From NCBI GenBank assembly GCA_022820485.1, contig JAJEFJ010000012.1, forward strand, positions 1 through 47,106: a DNA stretch of 47,106 bases, written 5' to 3'. The stretch is from Candidatus Latescibacterota bacterium. GTDB lineage: Bacteria > Latescibacterota > UBA2968 > UBA8231. The position numbers and the translations under genes were made by a program. The notes beneath the pieces were generated by a model, which saw only the letters and a list, made by a program, of their open reading frames with translations, was not told the origin of the DNA and made no database searches. This document shows, piece after piece, positions 27,531 through 35,862 of the stretch. Position 1 is the first letter of the stretch, and each line of letters begins with the position of its first letter.

Positions 27531-29276
27531 CTAATAGACGACTGCGACAGTACTGCTGCGGCTCACCGTGCCGCTGTCCGTTACCACTTTCACCTGCAAG
27601 ACGTAAAGTCCCGGCGGCAAATATCGACCTTGGTCATTCTGGCCGTTCCATTGCACCAGATGACGCCCACTCTGGTTGTTTCCCACCGGCAATTCCGCCA
27701 CTTGTCTTCCGGCCAAGTCGTAAACCTGCAAAGAAACCGGAACGTCGTTTATCAAGTGTAGTAGATCGTAGCTGATGGTCGCCTGATCGTTGATCCCGTC
27801 TCCATTGGGCGTAAAAGGGTTGGGTGTCACGGTCACCCGGTGGACGACTGGGTCCTGAGTCAGCGGCACCCGCACGCTCAGATCGTCGCCGAGCAACGAT
27901 CCCGCTGCGTCTCCTTCTTCAATTTCTTGGGGCAAGCCGTCCGACTGACTGTCGCGCAGGCGCCCGCTAAAAACCGTCTCGTAGCGCAAAATCGCGGCGT
28001 CGAAAACCATCCGCAGATCGTGGTCGCCACTCTGGTGGGGGAAGGTTACAGTCAGGCCACCCTCGTGGGGCTCCGCGACGAAATCCTCCACCTCCAAGTC
28101 GTCGAGGTGCAGCGACCGAACCGTGTGCACCGGAACGGAGCTATCGATCTCCAAGTGGTCGAAACCTCGGCTACCGACCACTTGGACGGCATACGTAAAG
28201 GCCGCATCCACCCCGACCGGCACATGCTGGGGCCATATTTCCCCGACGATGGACTCCGCTACTGGAGCGGAGAATTCAAAAGCCAGCGAATCCACTGCGG
28301 TGCCGTCCACCAGACCGTCGCTTTCAAAGTCCAAGCGGAACTGGAAGTACTGCCTCGGTGCCGGCGAAAGAATCGGGGTCCCTCCGCTCAGGTAGGGAGC
28401 AGACCAAGGACTCCAAGCGTCCGGCTCATCTGCAGGAGACGGACTGGTGCCGCTGCGGGTGCGAACGAAAAACCGGGACTTTTCGGGATGTCCCACGGCC
28501 TCGGCTGCCCAGTGCAGTTGGCCCCAGAGCTTGGGCTGATTAAAATCGAAGACCTCGGACAAATAGTCGGCCTCGGGGACAAAACCCCGACCGAAGACTT
28601 CAATCTCGTCAATTTCCCAATTGGATCTGTCCGTGGCCTGTAACAGGAGATAGCGCACATAGCGCAAGGGAAACTGCACGTTTACAGTATCCTGGCTATT
28701 GCCGGTCTGCTGATCTATCTGGGCGAAGAGGTTTTTACTCGGCAGCCCGTCGATGGACTCGGCTACGAATTCAGCCCCGAAAATACCGTCGTTGATGAAG
28801 AGTGCGTAACCCCTCATGAAGTCATTCGGAAAAGAGGTGCGCGGAAAAAAGCGGATGCGATTCACCCCGAAGCGGGCGCCTAGGTCGAAGATTACGAGAA
28901 TGCCTGAAGCCGTTATGTTCTTGACCTCAAAAGCCGTCTGATGATCGCCGTCCACCATGCTCTCCAAGCCTGCTGCCAGCGTCTCCTTGTCGACCCGCAA
29001 GACGGCCTGGGCATTTGGCGAAACCACCTTGCCTCCACGCGCTAAAGTCCCCGAAGCGATGTTGGTGGTAGTATCGATAAAGCTGGGTAGGATCCACCCG
29101 GGACGGCTGGTAAAATCAATAATCGGCGCGACCGCAGCACTTTCCTCCCAGCTCTCCCCTTCGGCACTGCCGCCGACCACCCAGACATCTGCAGCCTGCG
29201 CTACCGCCGCCAGCGCCAACCAGAGCGGCACTAGCAGGGGCCGGTAAACCCGCGAGATTAAATAATCCCTCCTCAT
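27531..29276 (-). CDS. Secreted surface protein with C-terminal FlgD-like Ig domain (paralogue C)
   Basis: Protein of 581 residues. The ATG at 29276 is preferred over an upstream GTG because AGGAAGG is correctly spaced before it. Signal peptide to about residue 29 (VAQAAD). Mature start DVWVVGGSAEGESWEE is a diverged form of the GGE motif of A and B. Then SMVDGDHQTAFEV and VIFDLGARFGVNRIRFF (discoidin), WEIDEIEVFGRGFVPEADY, FFVRTRSG, WSPWSAPY, VGEIWPQHVPVGVDAAFTYA, ILRYETVFSGRLRDSQ, and a FlgD-like end from about 486 with FTPNGDGIND, VYDLAGRQVAEL, WNGQNDQGRYLPPGLY and terminal AVVY. First gene of the minus-strand surface cluster. Confidence 0.82.
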   Translation of the reverse strand: MRRDYLISRVYRPLLVPLWLALAAVAQAADVWVVGGSAEGESWEESAAVAPIIDFTSRPGWILPSFIDTTTNIASGTLARGGKVVSPNAQAVLRVDKETLAAGLESMVDGDHQTAFEVKNITASGILVIFDLGARFGVNRIRFFPRTSFPNDFMRGYALFINDGIFGAEFVAESIDGLPSKNLFAQIDQQTGNSQDTVNVQFPLRYVRYLLLQATDRSNWEIDEIEVFGRGFVPEADYLSEVFDFNQPKLWGQLHWAAEAVGHPEKSRFFVRTRSGTSPSPADEPDAWSPWSAPYLSGGTPILSPAPRQYFQFRLDFESDGLVDGTAVDSLAFEFSAPVAESIVGEIWPQHVPVGVDAAFTYAVQVVGSRGFDHLEIDSSVPVHTVRSLHLDDLEVEDFVAEPHEGGLTVTFPHQSGDHDLRMVFDAAILRYETVFSGRLRDSQSDGLPQEIEEGDAAGSLLGDDLSVRVPLTQDPVVHRVTVTPNPFTPNGDGINDQATISYDLLHLINDVPVSLQVYDLAGRQVAELPVGNNQSGRHLVQWNGQNDQGRYLPPGLYVLQVKVVTDSGTVSRSSTVAVVY

Positions 29277-29323
29277 CTGCACCTTCCTGCCCCTTTCGGT
29301 CCCGTGCTACGTACGTATAAAAA

Positions 29324-29428
29324 ACTGATGTTACGCAGTGGCTCGCTATCTTGTGGTTTATTGAAGCCTGTTGACCCAAGATATTGGGGCGAAATTGAGG
29401 ATTTTCTGGAAAACTGCGTAACATCAGT
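29324..29428. mobile_element. 105-bp MITE-like element with 16-bp perfect terminal inverted repeats
   Basis: ACTGATGTTACGCAGT at 29324-29339 is the exact reverse complement of ACTGCGTAACATCAGT at 29413-29428. The 73 internal bases have no complete gene. Runs of A flank both sides, so any target duplication is obscured. It sits between the upstream edge of paralogue C and the terminator of the CBM9-like gene. A 15-bp copy of the same end sequence is at 149-163, so the family has been mobile in this genome. Its partner transposase is not in the window. Confidence 0.75.
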
Positions 29429-29478
29429 AAAAAACAAAAATGCCGCCATGCCAGAAGAAGCTCTCGGCATGGCGGCAT
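29429..29478 (-). terminator. Intrinsic terminator of the CBM9-like gene
   Basis: ATGCCGCCATGCC at 29440-29452 pairs perfectly with GGCATGGCGGCAT at 29466-29478 (13 bp, 13-base loop). On the minus strand the stem is followed by TTTTTGTTTTTT (complement of 29429-29440). It lies 40 bases after the stop at 29518. The element at 29324-29428 begins exactly where the T-run ends. Confidence 0.9.
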
Positions 29479-29517
29479 GGCGATCATGTGCAGCCAAACC
29501 TCTACTGCGCCGTGTAA

Positions 29518-30432
29518 TTACTCGGCAAAGGTGGCCTTTATATGGCCCCAGGTCTTTTCCTCCACCGCCGTGCTCGGTCGGGCTTGCGAAGCCCAGTCGA
29601 TGTCGGGATCAACCGGACTCAGATAAAAGTCACTGAGGAAATCGGCGTGGTGACAGCTATTGGTGTCGCCACTCAAGGTCCAATAGCCATCGTAGCCGCC
29701 ACCAGTGTCCGAATCCAGCACCGTGAAGTTGAAACCGAAAATCTCACCTTCTGTGAGAATATGTTGGACGCTGTTGGGCACGTCGGTCCAGCGCAGATCG
29801 TTCCACGGGGTATATGCATACTCGGCATAGAAGTTGCCGGGCTCCCCCGGGTCGTTGGTGCAGGTGAAGGCTGCGTCGCCAAACGGTGGCAAGGCGTGCT
29901 CATAGGTCTTGTGCCAAGCGTAGCGTCCGTTCGGGCGCAGACCGTACCCTTGGGCCTGCTGGCCGTGCAGAATGTCCTTCTCTTCCTGGGTGAGGGATTC
30001 GTCTTTCCAAGAATTGAACTGACCGCCGCTGTGGTCACCGTCGATCTGGATCTCTAAGAAATCGCGGGCATTGCCGGTACAGCCACTGCCTTTGGCGTTT
30101 TCCCAACTGTGATCGCCCACCCAGACGGCGTCGTCCCAGCGGTCTTCCATGATATAGACTTTATTGGTCTCCGGGCTCCAACCGACGAAGGCCCGCAAGG
30201 CCAAGTCCGCGGCATCGCGCTGAGTGCCCAATCCGGTCACCGTCTCGGTCAAATCCTCGTGGGTGATCAAATAGGGATCAGTAACTACGTCCCAATCGGA
30301 CAAATCACTGTCGATGATGGGAAGGTGTCCGCTGGGGAAGTGAACAGCCGGCCTCACCACCCCTTCGGGCAAATGAGCCCAGCAAGTAGTGGAGACTAAA
30401 ATAGCTCCAGCAATAAGGGCAACTTTCTTCAT
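29518..30432 (-). CDS. Secreted CBM9-like sugar-binding protein
   Basis: Protein of 304 residues. The ATG at 30432 gives a classic signal peptide (MKKVALIAGAILVSTTCWA) with GGAG about 9 bases upstream. The mature part starts with a family-9 carbohydrate-binding pattern: HLPIIDSDLSDWDVV, RAFVGWSPETNKVYIMEDRWDD, and RDFLEIQIDGDHSGGQ. CBM9-like domains bind sugar chain ends or act as stand-alone surface lectins. No catalytic domain is present. It is a single-gene unit with its own terminator and a long AT-rich upstream region. Alternative: a periplasmic protein of unknown ligand. Confidence 0.75.
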   Translation of the reverse strand: MKKVALIAGAILVSTTCWAHLPEGVVRPAVHFPSGHLPIIDSDLSDWDVVTDPYLITHEDLTETVTGLGTQRDAADLALRAFVGWSPETNKVYIMEDRWDDAVWVGDHSWENAKGSGCTGNARDFLEIQIDGDHSGGQFNSWKDESLTQEEKDILHGQQAQGYGLRPNGRYAWHKTYEHALPPFGDAAFTCTNDPGEPGNFYAEYAYTPWNDLRWTDVPNSVQHILTEGEIFGFNFTVLDSDTGGGYDGYWTLSGDTNSCHHADFLSDFYLSPVDPDIDWASQARPSTAVEEKTWGHIKATFAE

Positions 30433-30690
30433 GGTTTTAAACTCCAAGGTTGAGGTCAATGCGAAACGTCTGGGCTTAGGCCCAAGCTCTAAGCTGATTT
30501 ACTGCGGCGAAAAGGGGGTTCCTCCTTTCTGTCACAAGATATTGATTTTTCAAAGTTTATTTATACCTATACCAGAGAAACTCCAGAATTACATGTAATT
30601 TAGACTAGGATACGAAATTCGACCGATGAAAATCAAGTTTTTTATTTTTCCTATCCGCGCAGCCTGTCCGCGGCCAATTTCGCATTGGCT
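30433..30690 (-). promoter_or_regulatory. Regulatory region and leader of the CBM9-like gene
   Basis: AT-rich 258-base gap. Candidate minus-strand promoter: -35 TTGATT (complement 30631-30636), 18-base spacer, -10 TATCCT (complement 30607-30612). A perfect 14-bp palindrome AATTACATGTAATT at 30587-30600 falls at the expected start of transcription and could be an operator. The roughly 165-base leader holds two mutually exclusive hairpins: GCTTAG/CTAAGC (30474-30479 with 30489-30494) and TGGGC/GCCCA (30471-30475 with 30480-30484). It also has an AAAGGAGGA stretch with no start codon suitably placed after it. Confidence 0.4.
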
Positions 30691-31791
30691 TTACCAAGCA
30701 ATCGCGTCGTACAGAAAATCCCCCGCTTCCCGATGCGCCCGACTATTGGGGTGAAAATCCGTTGGGTGAACCCAGTAATCTAGTTCGTCCTTTCCGGCAA
30801 ATAGAGCGAGGAGATCGACGTAGTGTATCCCCTCCTGCTGCGCAAATGCCCCGAGCGTTTCATGCACTGCTGTTAGGGGATAAGCGTCGAGCTGGTAGAA
30901 CACGGGAAAGACGACCAAAGAAAATTTAATACCCTTATCGGCGCAGGATTTCTTCATCCGGCCAAGCAACTGCCGGGTCAGTGTCCAGCCTAGGTTATCT
31001 TTGTAGAGTTGTCGGTACCATCCAACAGTATCTCGAGCGATCTGCTTCCTCTCCAAGCGCACGGCAAACCAACGTAGCGCATAGCTGTTCCTCCCCGCCA
31101 AGAATCGGGCTGACCTCGCATTGGATCGCAAGTGCATAAAATCGGCCAGTTCCTTTTCCATCTCGAGGAGACGCCCGCTCCTAAATGGATCGTTTAGGGT
31201 AAACGAGTACACGACGCGCTCGACCTGAGCAAAGTACTCGACATAGCGCTCCATGGTCTTGGCAATCCGCTTGATATTCATGCCCGGTACACAGGCATTG
31301 AAGAACTGATAGCGCTCGGCTGGGCGCTCCCGATTCAATCTGCTCTCCAAAACATTCGAAAAGCGCTCCGCGCCCCGGACCCCCTGCCCAAAGCCAAAGG
31401 AGTCGCCGATTACTAGGACGATTTTGGCATTTTGCGCGTCGAACTCAGCCATCGGCCGCTCGCGCAGTTGCTCTTCGTTGCGTCGCATCTCAATGGCATT
31501 GGGCACTTTCAACGGCGCTATATCGGCGAGGGTGGGATCCTTGTTGGCGTTGCCCAGATAGGTCAACTGCCCATACGGATGTGTCCGCCGCAGGTCCCAG
31601 TCGGGAGTGCCGGCAAAGTGCTCGTCATAGCACCACAGATCGAGATTTGGATCGTCCGTCTGGTAATAGACCACCGGATAGACCTGCTCGGACCGAGCCA
31701 AGAGCCAAAAAGAGACTTCAATGACGAACGAAGTAACGGCCAAACTAACAACTGCCAACAGCAGCTTGCCGCCAATCTCGATTCGATCCAT
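30691..31791 (-). CDS. Membrane-anchored SGNH/GDSL-type hydrolase
   Basis: Protein of 366 residues from the ATG at 31791 (a TTG two codons earlier is an alternative; neither has a strong ribosome site). One N-terminal membrane helix (about 9-31, LLLAVVSLAVTSFVIEVSFWLL) is followed by an SGNH fold: block I VLVIGDSFGFGQGV near 127 with the nucleophile Ser, an NDPF segment, and block V HPTDFHPNSRAH near 342 holding the Asp-His pair. Such proteins are esterases or O-acetyl transferases acting on polysaccharides or lipids in the periplasm. It follows the parvulin gene by 66 bases on the same strand. Confidence 0.82.
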   Translation of the reverse strand: MDRIEIGGKLLLAVVSLAVTSFVIEVSFWLLARSEQVYPVVYYQTDDPNLDLWCYDEHFAGTPDWDLRRTHPYGQLTYLGNANKDPTLADIAPLKVPNAIEMRRNEEQLRERPMAEFDAQNAKIVLVIGDSFGFGQGVRGAERFSNVLESRLNRERPAERYQFFNACVPGMNIKRIAKTMERYVEYFAQVERVVYSFTLNDPFRSGRLLEMEKELADFMHLRSNARSARFLAGRNSYALRWFAVRLERKQIARDTVGWYRQLYKDNLGWTLTRQLLGRMKKSCADKGIKFSLVVFPVFYQLDAYPLTAVHETLGAFAQQEGIHYVDLLALFAGKDELDYWVHPTDFHPNSRAHREAGDFLYDAIAW

Positions 31792-31857
31792 TCTCAAATG
31801 ATTAAACCGGCTGCTTATGGGACAATCGGGGCGCGCTTTATCTATTCTTCCACCAGT

Positions 31858-33780
31858 CTAGCCGCGTCCCTCTGCGGTCAATTCCCGACCCAACTTTTCG
31901 ATGTTATCGTCGAAATAGCGCACCTCATCTTCGTACGAGGCGCGTAGGTCTTTCAACCAGCGCCCGAACAATTCTCTCTCTCTCTCCTTGCGGATATTAG
32001 CTCGTATCTGCCTCTCGCGCTCTTCGTAGGGACGCGCTTTTGATTCCCGCCGACTGAGAATTTTGGCAATAGAATAGGAAGGCCCAACCTGTATGGGCCC
32101 GATGAGCGAACCGATCTCCCCCTCAAAGGCCGCTGCGACCAAATCCCCAAAGCGCGCCGTCTCGTACCAGTAGAGATGGTAGTGCCCCTCTGTTTCGCTA
32201 GCGCCCGGCCGCAGACTGCGGGTGCTGGCTTGTTGCCGCATGATGTACTCTTCGGCCAACTCTTTTGGACTCGATGCCGTAGCTATTTCCTCTAGGACCG
32301 TCTCTACTCCGCCCCGCTCGTCCAATCGCTGGCGCAGCCATTCCAGAACCTCGAGGTCGTCGTCCATTTTCCGCAACGCCTGTACCTCCTCTGTCAGGTC
32401 CCGCCCGGCCTGCTGCTTTTGTTGCATCTTGGTGAGCAGGTCGATCAAAGGAGCAGCCCGACGGAAGATGCCGCGAATCTCGGCGAGCAGCGCCTCGGCC
32501 TCGGCCTCGCTGGCCAACTGGATCTCCACCACGTTCACCTCCGAGGCGGTCCGGTACTGGTCCTTGGTTTCTTCGTAGTAATCGAGTACCTCTTGTTCGC
32601 TTATCTCCTCGTCTGTCGCAGTTGCGATCTGGCGCATGGTCACAATCAGCACTTCTTCTTCCTTGCGCTGGACCCATTCTTCGAGTTCGCGGTCGAGCTC
32701 CAACTTATCCGCCTCCATCCACATGAGTTGCGGGATTACTACGTCGCGTTGCAGAAAATGGTCCACTCTCGCACTGTCAGATACATCTCTGCCTTGGCGA
32801 ATGAACGGGGATTGCAAGATGGCTTCCCCGAGCGCAATCTGTCCCCCCTCATACCTGAAGAGAGGTGTCTCGGCCGCACCTTCTGGAATCTGAAACGTCT
32901 TTTTGCCAGTCTCCGGATCCTCCCGACCGCTGCGCAAAATTTCCATCAGGGTGCCCAAACCGTGCGGATCCGGCGTCAATTGGAACTGCTCGGCCAGCGA
33001 ATCTGCATACGCCTTTCTGCGGGCGTCCAACCGATCTTCAGACAGTGTTTTAAAGAGAAAATCCCTAGTCTGTTCGTAGGTCCCTTCTAACTCGTTTAGG
33101 ACCTTGAAAATTTCGTAGCCCTGCGGGACAGATATAGGCTCCGATATTTCCCCTACTTTGAGACTGAAGAGTACATCGCGCACCAGTGGGACGGCGTGGA
33201 AGCGACTGTAATACATGGGTTTCACACCTCCGAGCGAGGCCGTGCGCGAATGGGTCGAAAATTCGCGCGCTACTTCCTCAAAGGGCGTACCGGCCCGCAG
33301 AGCCGCCATCGCCTCCTCGGCGCACTCGGAGGTGGGTACGACGATATGGGCGATTTTGATCCAGCGTTCCCAATTCTGCTCGGCAAACACGCGCCGCATT
33401 TCCTCCTCAGTAATGACAACATGGTTATCGACAGCGCGCTGCTCGATCTCTCGTATCAGCCGCCGCCGCAGAGCCGTCGCCACCTCGCTGACAAACGCCG
33501 GACTCCGGTCTAATTTGCCGGCGCGCGCCTCTCGGAGAATGAGCGTCCGATCGATCAGCGACTGCAAGTATTCGCGGACCTTTGCGCCGCCCTCCTGTTC
33601 GCTCTTGGCCCACTCGGCCACATTGTCAATCAGGTACCGTATATCCCGATCCGTGATCGCCTCTTCGCCTACCTCGGCCAGCGGCAATGCCTCCTTTTGG
33701 GCGCTCGGCTCCTGCTCCCCACAGGCGACGAACGCCGCAATGCCCAGTGCGCTCCACATCGATAACTTTCGCAAGTACAT
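31858..33780 (-). CDS. Parvulin-type peptidyl-prolyl isomerase, probable lipoprotein (SurA/PrsA-like)
   Basis: Protein of 640 residues. N-terminus MYLRKLSMWSALGIAAFVACG: Cys20 is probably lipidated (FVAC, slightly off the lipobox). A SurA_N-like helical region with LIDRTLILREA precedes a PpiC parvulin domain at about 138-225 (KIAHIVVP, FEEVAREFSTHSRTASLGG, VGEISEPISVPQGYEIFKV). A second, degenerate parvulin-like region near 530-600 includes GPIQVGPSYSIAKIL. It chaperones outer-membrane or exported proteins. The ribosome site GGAGAGG overlaps the end of the ATPase gene only 11 bases upstream, so it is the distal part of the ABC transporter operon, an unusual partnership. Confidence 0.88.
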   Translation of the reverse strand: MYLRKLSMWSALGIAAFVACGEQEPSAQKEALPLAEVGEEAITDRDIRYLIDNVAEWAKSEQEGGAKVREYLQSLIDRTLILREARAGKLDRSPAFVSEVATALRRRLIREIEQRAVDNHVVITEEEMRRVFAEQNWERWIKIAHIVVPTSECAEEAMAALRAGTPFEEVAREFSTHSRTASLGGVKPMYYSRFHAVPLVRDVLFSLKVGEISEPISVPQGYEIFKVLNELEGTYEQTRDFLFKTLSEDRLDARRKAYADSLAEQFQLTPDPHGLGTLMEILRSGREDPETGKKTFQIPEGAAETPLFRYEGGQIALGEAILQSPFIRQGRDVSDSARVDHFLQRDVVIPQLMWMEADKLELDRELEEWVQRKEEEVLIVTMRQIATATDEEISEQEVLDYYEETKDQYRTASEVNVVEIQLASEAEAEALLAEIRGIFRRAAPLIDLLTKMQQKQQAGRDLTEEVQALRKMDDDLEVLEWLRQRLDERGGVETVLEEIATASSPKELAEEYIMRQQASTRSLRPGASETEGHYHLYWYETARFGDLVAAAFEGEIGSLIGPIQVGPSYSIAKILSRRESKARPYEERERQIRANIRKERERELFGRWLKDLRASYEDEVRYFDDNIEKLGRELTAEGRG

Positions 33781-33791
33781 ATCCTCTCCTA

Positions 33792-34820
33792 TTAACGTGG
33801 CCAGAGCAGCGCCCGCTCCGCGTCAATGCGCGGATACACGGTCTCTCCTGGGGCAAAACGCCGTTCCTTCGACGCGATGATGTGGATGGACGCCCCGGCC
33901 CAATCCACCCATAAAATCCACGTGGCCCCAGCATCCTCGACGACGCGCACCACACCCGGCACGTGCCCCCCTTCAGGCGCGATGTCCTCCGGCCGGACGC
34001 CGAGCAGCATCTCGCCTGTTCCATTCAGCGCCGGCATTCGCTCGGCTTGGTTCGGGCCAATCCACGCATCCCCGCGCCGCTGCACGCTGAGGATGTTGAT
34101 CGCGGGTTGCCCCAATTGGCGCGCCACTACGGGCGAGACCGGCTGGCGATAAATAACCTCCGGACTGCCCTGCTGCAAAATCCGCCCCTCGGCCAGCACG
34201 GCAACGGAATCGCCCATGGACAGGGCCTCGGCTTGGTCGTGGGTCACGTAGATCGCCGGAATGCCCAACTCCTGCCGCAACAGGGCTAGCTCTAGACGGA
34301 GGGACTCCCGCAGCTTAGCGTCCAAATTAGTCAACGGCTCGTCAAAAAGAAACAGCCGCGGTCGCCGCACAATCGCCTGCCCAATAGCCACCCGCTGCAT
34401 CTCCCCACCCGACAGGCGAGCCGCCGGCCGGTCGAGCAACCGCTCGATCTTCAACAGCTCAGCCGCCCAGCCGACGCGCTGATCAATCTCGCCGCGCGCA
34501 AGCTGCTGGCGCGGCGCCTTGAGCGGAAATTCCAAGTTGCGCCGCACGCTCCAGTCGGGATCCAGGGCAAAGTGCTGGAAGACCAACGCAATGTCGCGGT
34601 CGGCCGGCGGCCAGTGCGTCACCTCCTCGCCGTCCATCTCGACTCGGCCAGCGTCGGGCGAGTCCAACCCAGCGACGATCCGCAGCAGCGTGGTCTTGCC
34701 CGCACCGGTCGGCCCCAGCACCACCAGCATCTCGTCGGCCCCCAGCGACAGGTCGATGCCAGACAGAACCTCGGCCTTGCCAAAGCGCCGCGTCACCCCT
34801 TTTAGCTGCAACCAGGACAC
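33792..34820 (-). CDS. Carbohydrate ABC transporter ATPase 2 (CUT1/MalK-like)
   Basis: Protein of 342 residues. I chose the GTG at 34820, one base after the preceding stop, because it puts the start right before the family's usual WLQLKGVTRRFG; an earlier GTG inside the upstream gene would add six residues. Walker A GPTGAGKTT (about 37-45), signature LSGGEMQR near 133, Walker B LFLFDEP, D-loop TNLDAKLR and H-loop THDQ are all intact. The C-terminal TOBE-like region starts near 240 (GVRPEDI). It should pair with ATPase 1 rather than form a homodimer, since both genes are adjacent. Confidence 0.92.
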   Translation of the reverse strand: MSWLQLKGVTRRFGKAEVLSGIDLSLGADEMLVVLGPTGAGKTTLLRIVAGLDSPDAGRVEMDGEEVTHWPPADRDIALVFQHFALDPDWSVRRNLEFPLKAPRQQLARGEIDQRVGWAAELLKIERLLDRPAARLSGGEMQRVAIGQAIVRRPRLFLFDEPLTNLDAKLRESLRLELALLRQELGIPAIYVTHDQAEALSMGDSVAVLAEGRILQQGSPEVIYRQPVSPVVARQLGQPAINILSVQRRGDAWIGPNQAERMPALNGTGEMLLGVRPEDIAPEGGHVPGVVRVVEDAGATWILWVDWAGASIHIIASKERRFAPGETVYPRIDAERALLWPR

Positions 34821-34821
34821 C

Positions 34822-35862
34822 TTAAAGCCGCTTACCACTCACCGGGTCGAACAACAGCACCCGGGCAAAGTCCAAACCCAAAGACGCTCCCACAGCCATC
34901 CCCTCCCGATCCGCCACCCGCATAACCAACCGTCCGCACTCGGCCTGCAGGTGGATGTAGCGGCACGCGCCTTGGTATTCATCGCGCACCACCTCAGCCC
35001 GCAGCCGCGCTTTAGTGGCCGGCCGCACGAACTCCGGCCGCACCCCAAGCGTCGCCGGCCCCGGCCGCAATCGCTCGGATAGCGGCCAGACCAACCCAGG
35101 CGCGACAAAGCAGTCCTCACGGATTTCCCCGGTGATGAAATTCATGCTGGGGCTACCAATAAAATGCGCCACAAATAGATCGGCTGGCTGGTCGTACACC
35201 AAGGCCGCGGCCCCACTCTGGCGAATCCGTCCCTCGTCCATGACCACCACTTGATCGGCCAAGCTCATGGCCTCCTCTTGGTCGTGGGTCACATACAAAG
35301 TGGCGATCCCCGCGTCGAGCTGTTGAGCGCGGATCATCTCCCGCATCTCCAGCCGCAAACCCGCGTCGAGCGTGCCCAACGGCTCGTCCATTAGGTAGAT
35401 CTGCGGCCGCCGCACCATGGCCCGCGCCAAGGCCACCCGCTGCTGATCACCGCCCGATAACTGCCGAGGATAGCGCCCAACCAACGCGCCCAGCCCCAAC
35501 CGCTCGACAATGTCGGCCACCCGCTGCTGTCGCTCCTGCCGATTCAACCCCATGCTCTCCAGCGGAAAGCCGATGTTGTCCTCGACCTTCAGGTGCGTAT
35601 AGAGCGCGTAAAACTGAAACGCGAACCCCACGTCCCGTTCGGCGGGCGAGCGGTCGGTGATGTCCGCGCCAGCCAGCACAATCTGCCCAGTCGTCGGCTT
35701 TTCCAAGCCCGCGACCATCCGCAGCGTAGTCGTCTTGCCGCACCCAGAAGGCCCCAACAGCACGGCGAACTCGCCCTCGCCGCAGCGCAAATCAATGCCC
35801 TGGACCGCACGAGTGCCGTCGGCAAAGGTCTTGACCAAATCCCGGCACTCGAGAAAGCTCAT
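34822..35862 (-). CDS. Carbohydrate ABC transporter ATPase 1 (CUT1/MalK-like)
   Basis: Protein of 346 residues from the ATG at 35862, which overlaps the stop of the small membrane protein gene as ATGA; the open frame upstream of it is not coding in this frame. Motifs: Walker A GPSGCGKTT near 40, Q-loop region FQFYALYTHL, signature LSGGDQQR near 134, Walker B IYLMDEP, an atypical D-loop GTLDAGLR, H-loop THDQEEA, TOBE-like C-terminus (GVRPEFV). Two adjacent, clearly different ATPases in one importer operon is the layout known from GlpS/GlpT-type glycerol ABC importers. Confidence 0.93.
   Translation of the reverse strand: MSFLECRDLVKTFADGTRAVQGIDLRCGEGEFAVLLGPSGCGKTTTLRMVAGLEKPTTGQIVLAGADITDRSPAERDVGFAFQFYALYTHLKVEDNIGFPLESMGLNRQERQQRVADIVERLGLGALVGRYPRQLSGGDQQRVALARAMVRRPQIYLMDEPLGTLDAGLRLEMREMIRAQQLDAGIATLYVTHDQEEAMSLADQVVVMDEGRIRQSGAAALVYDQPADLFVAHFIGSPSMNFITGEIREDCFVAPGLVWPLSERLRPGPATLGVRPEFVRPATKARLRAEVVRDEYQGACRYIHLQAECGRLVMRVADREGMAVGASLGLDFARVLLFDPVSGKRL

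Noticed and set aside
30650..30690. Terminator after the SGNH hydrolase gene
   Set aside because: Small hairpins (GCCAAT/ATTGGC, CCGCG/CGCGG) exist, but the following bases on minus are A-rich, not T-rich.
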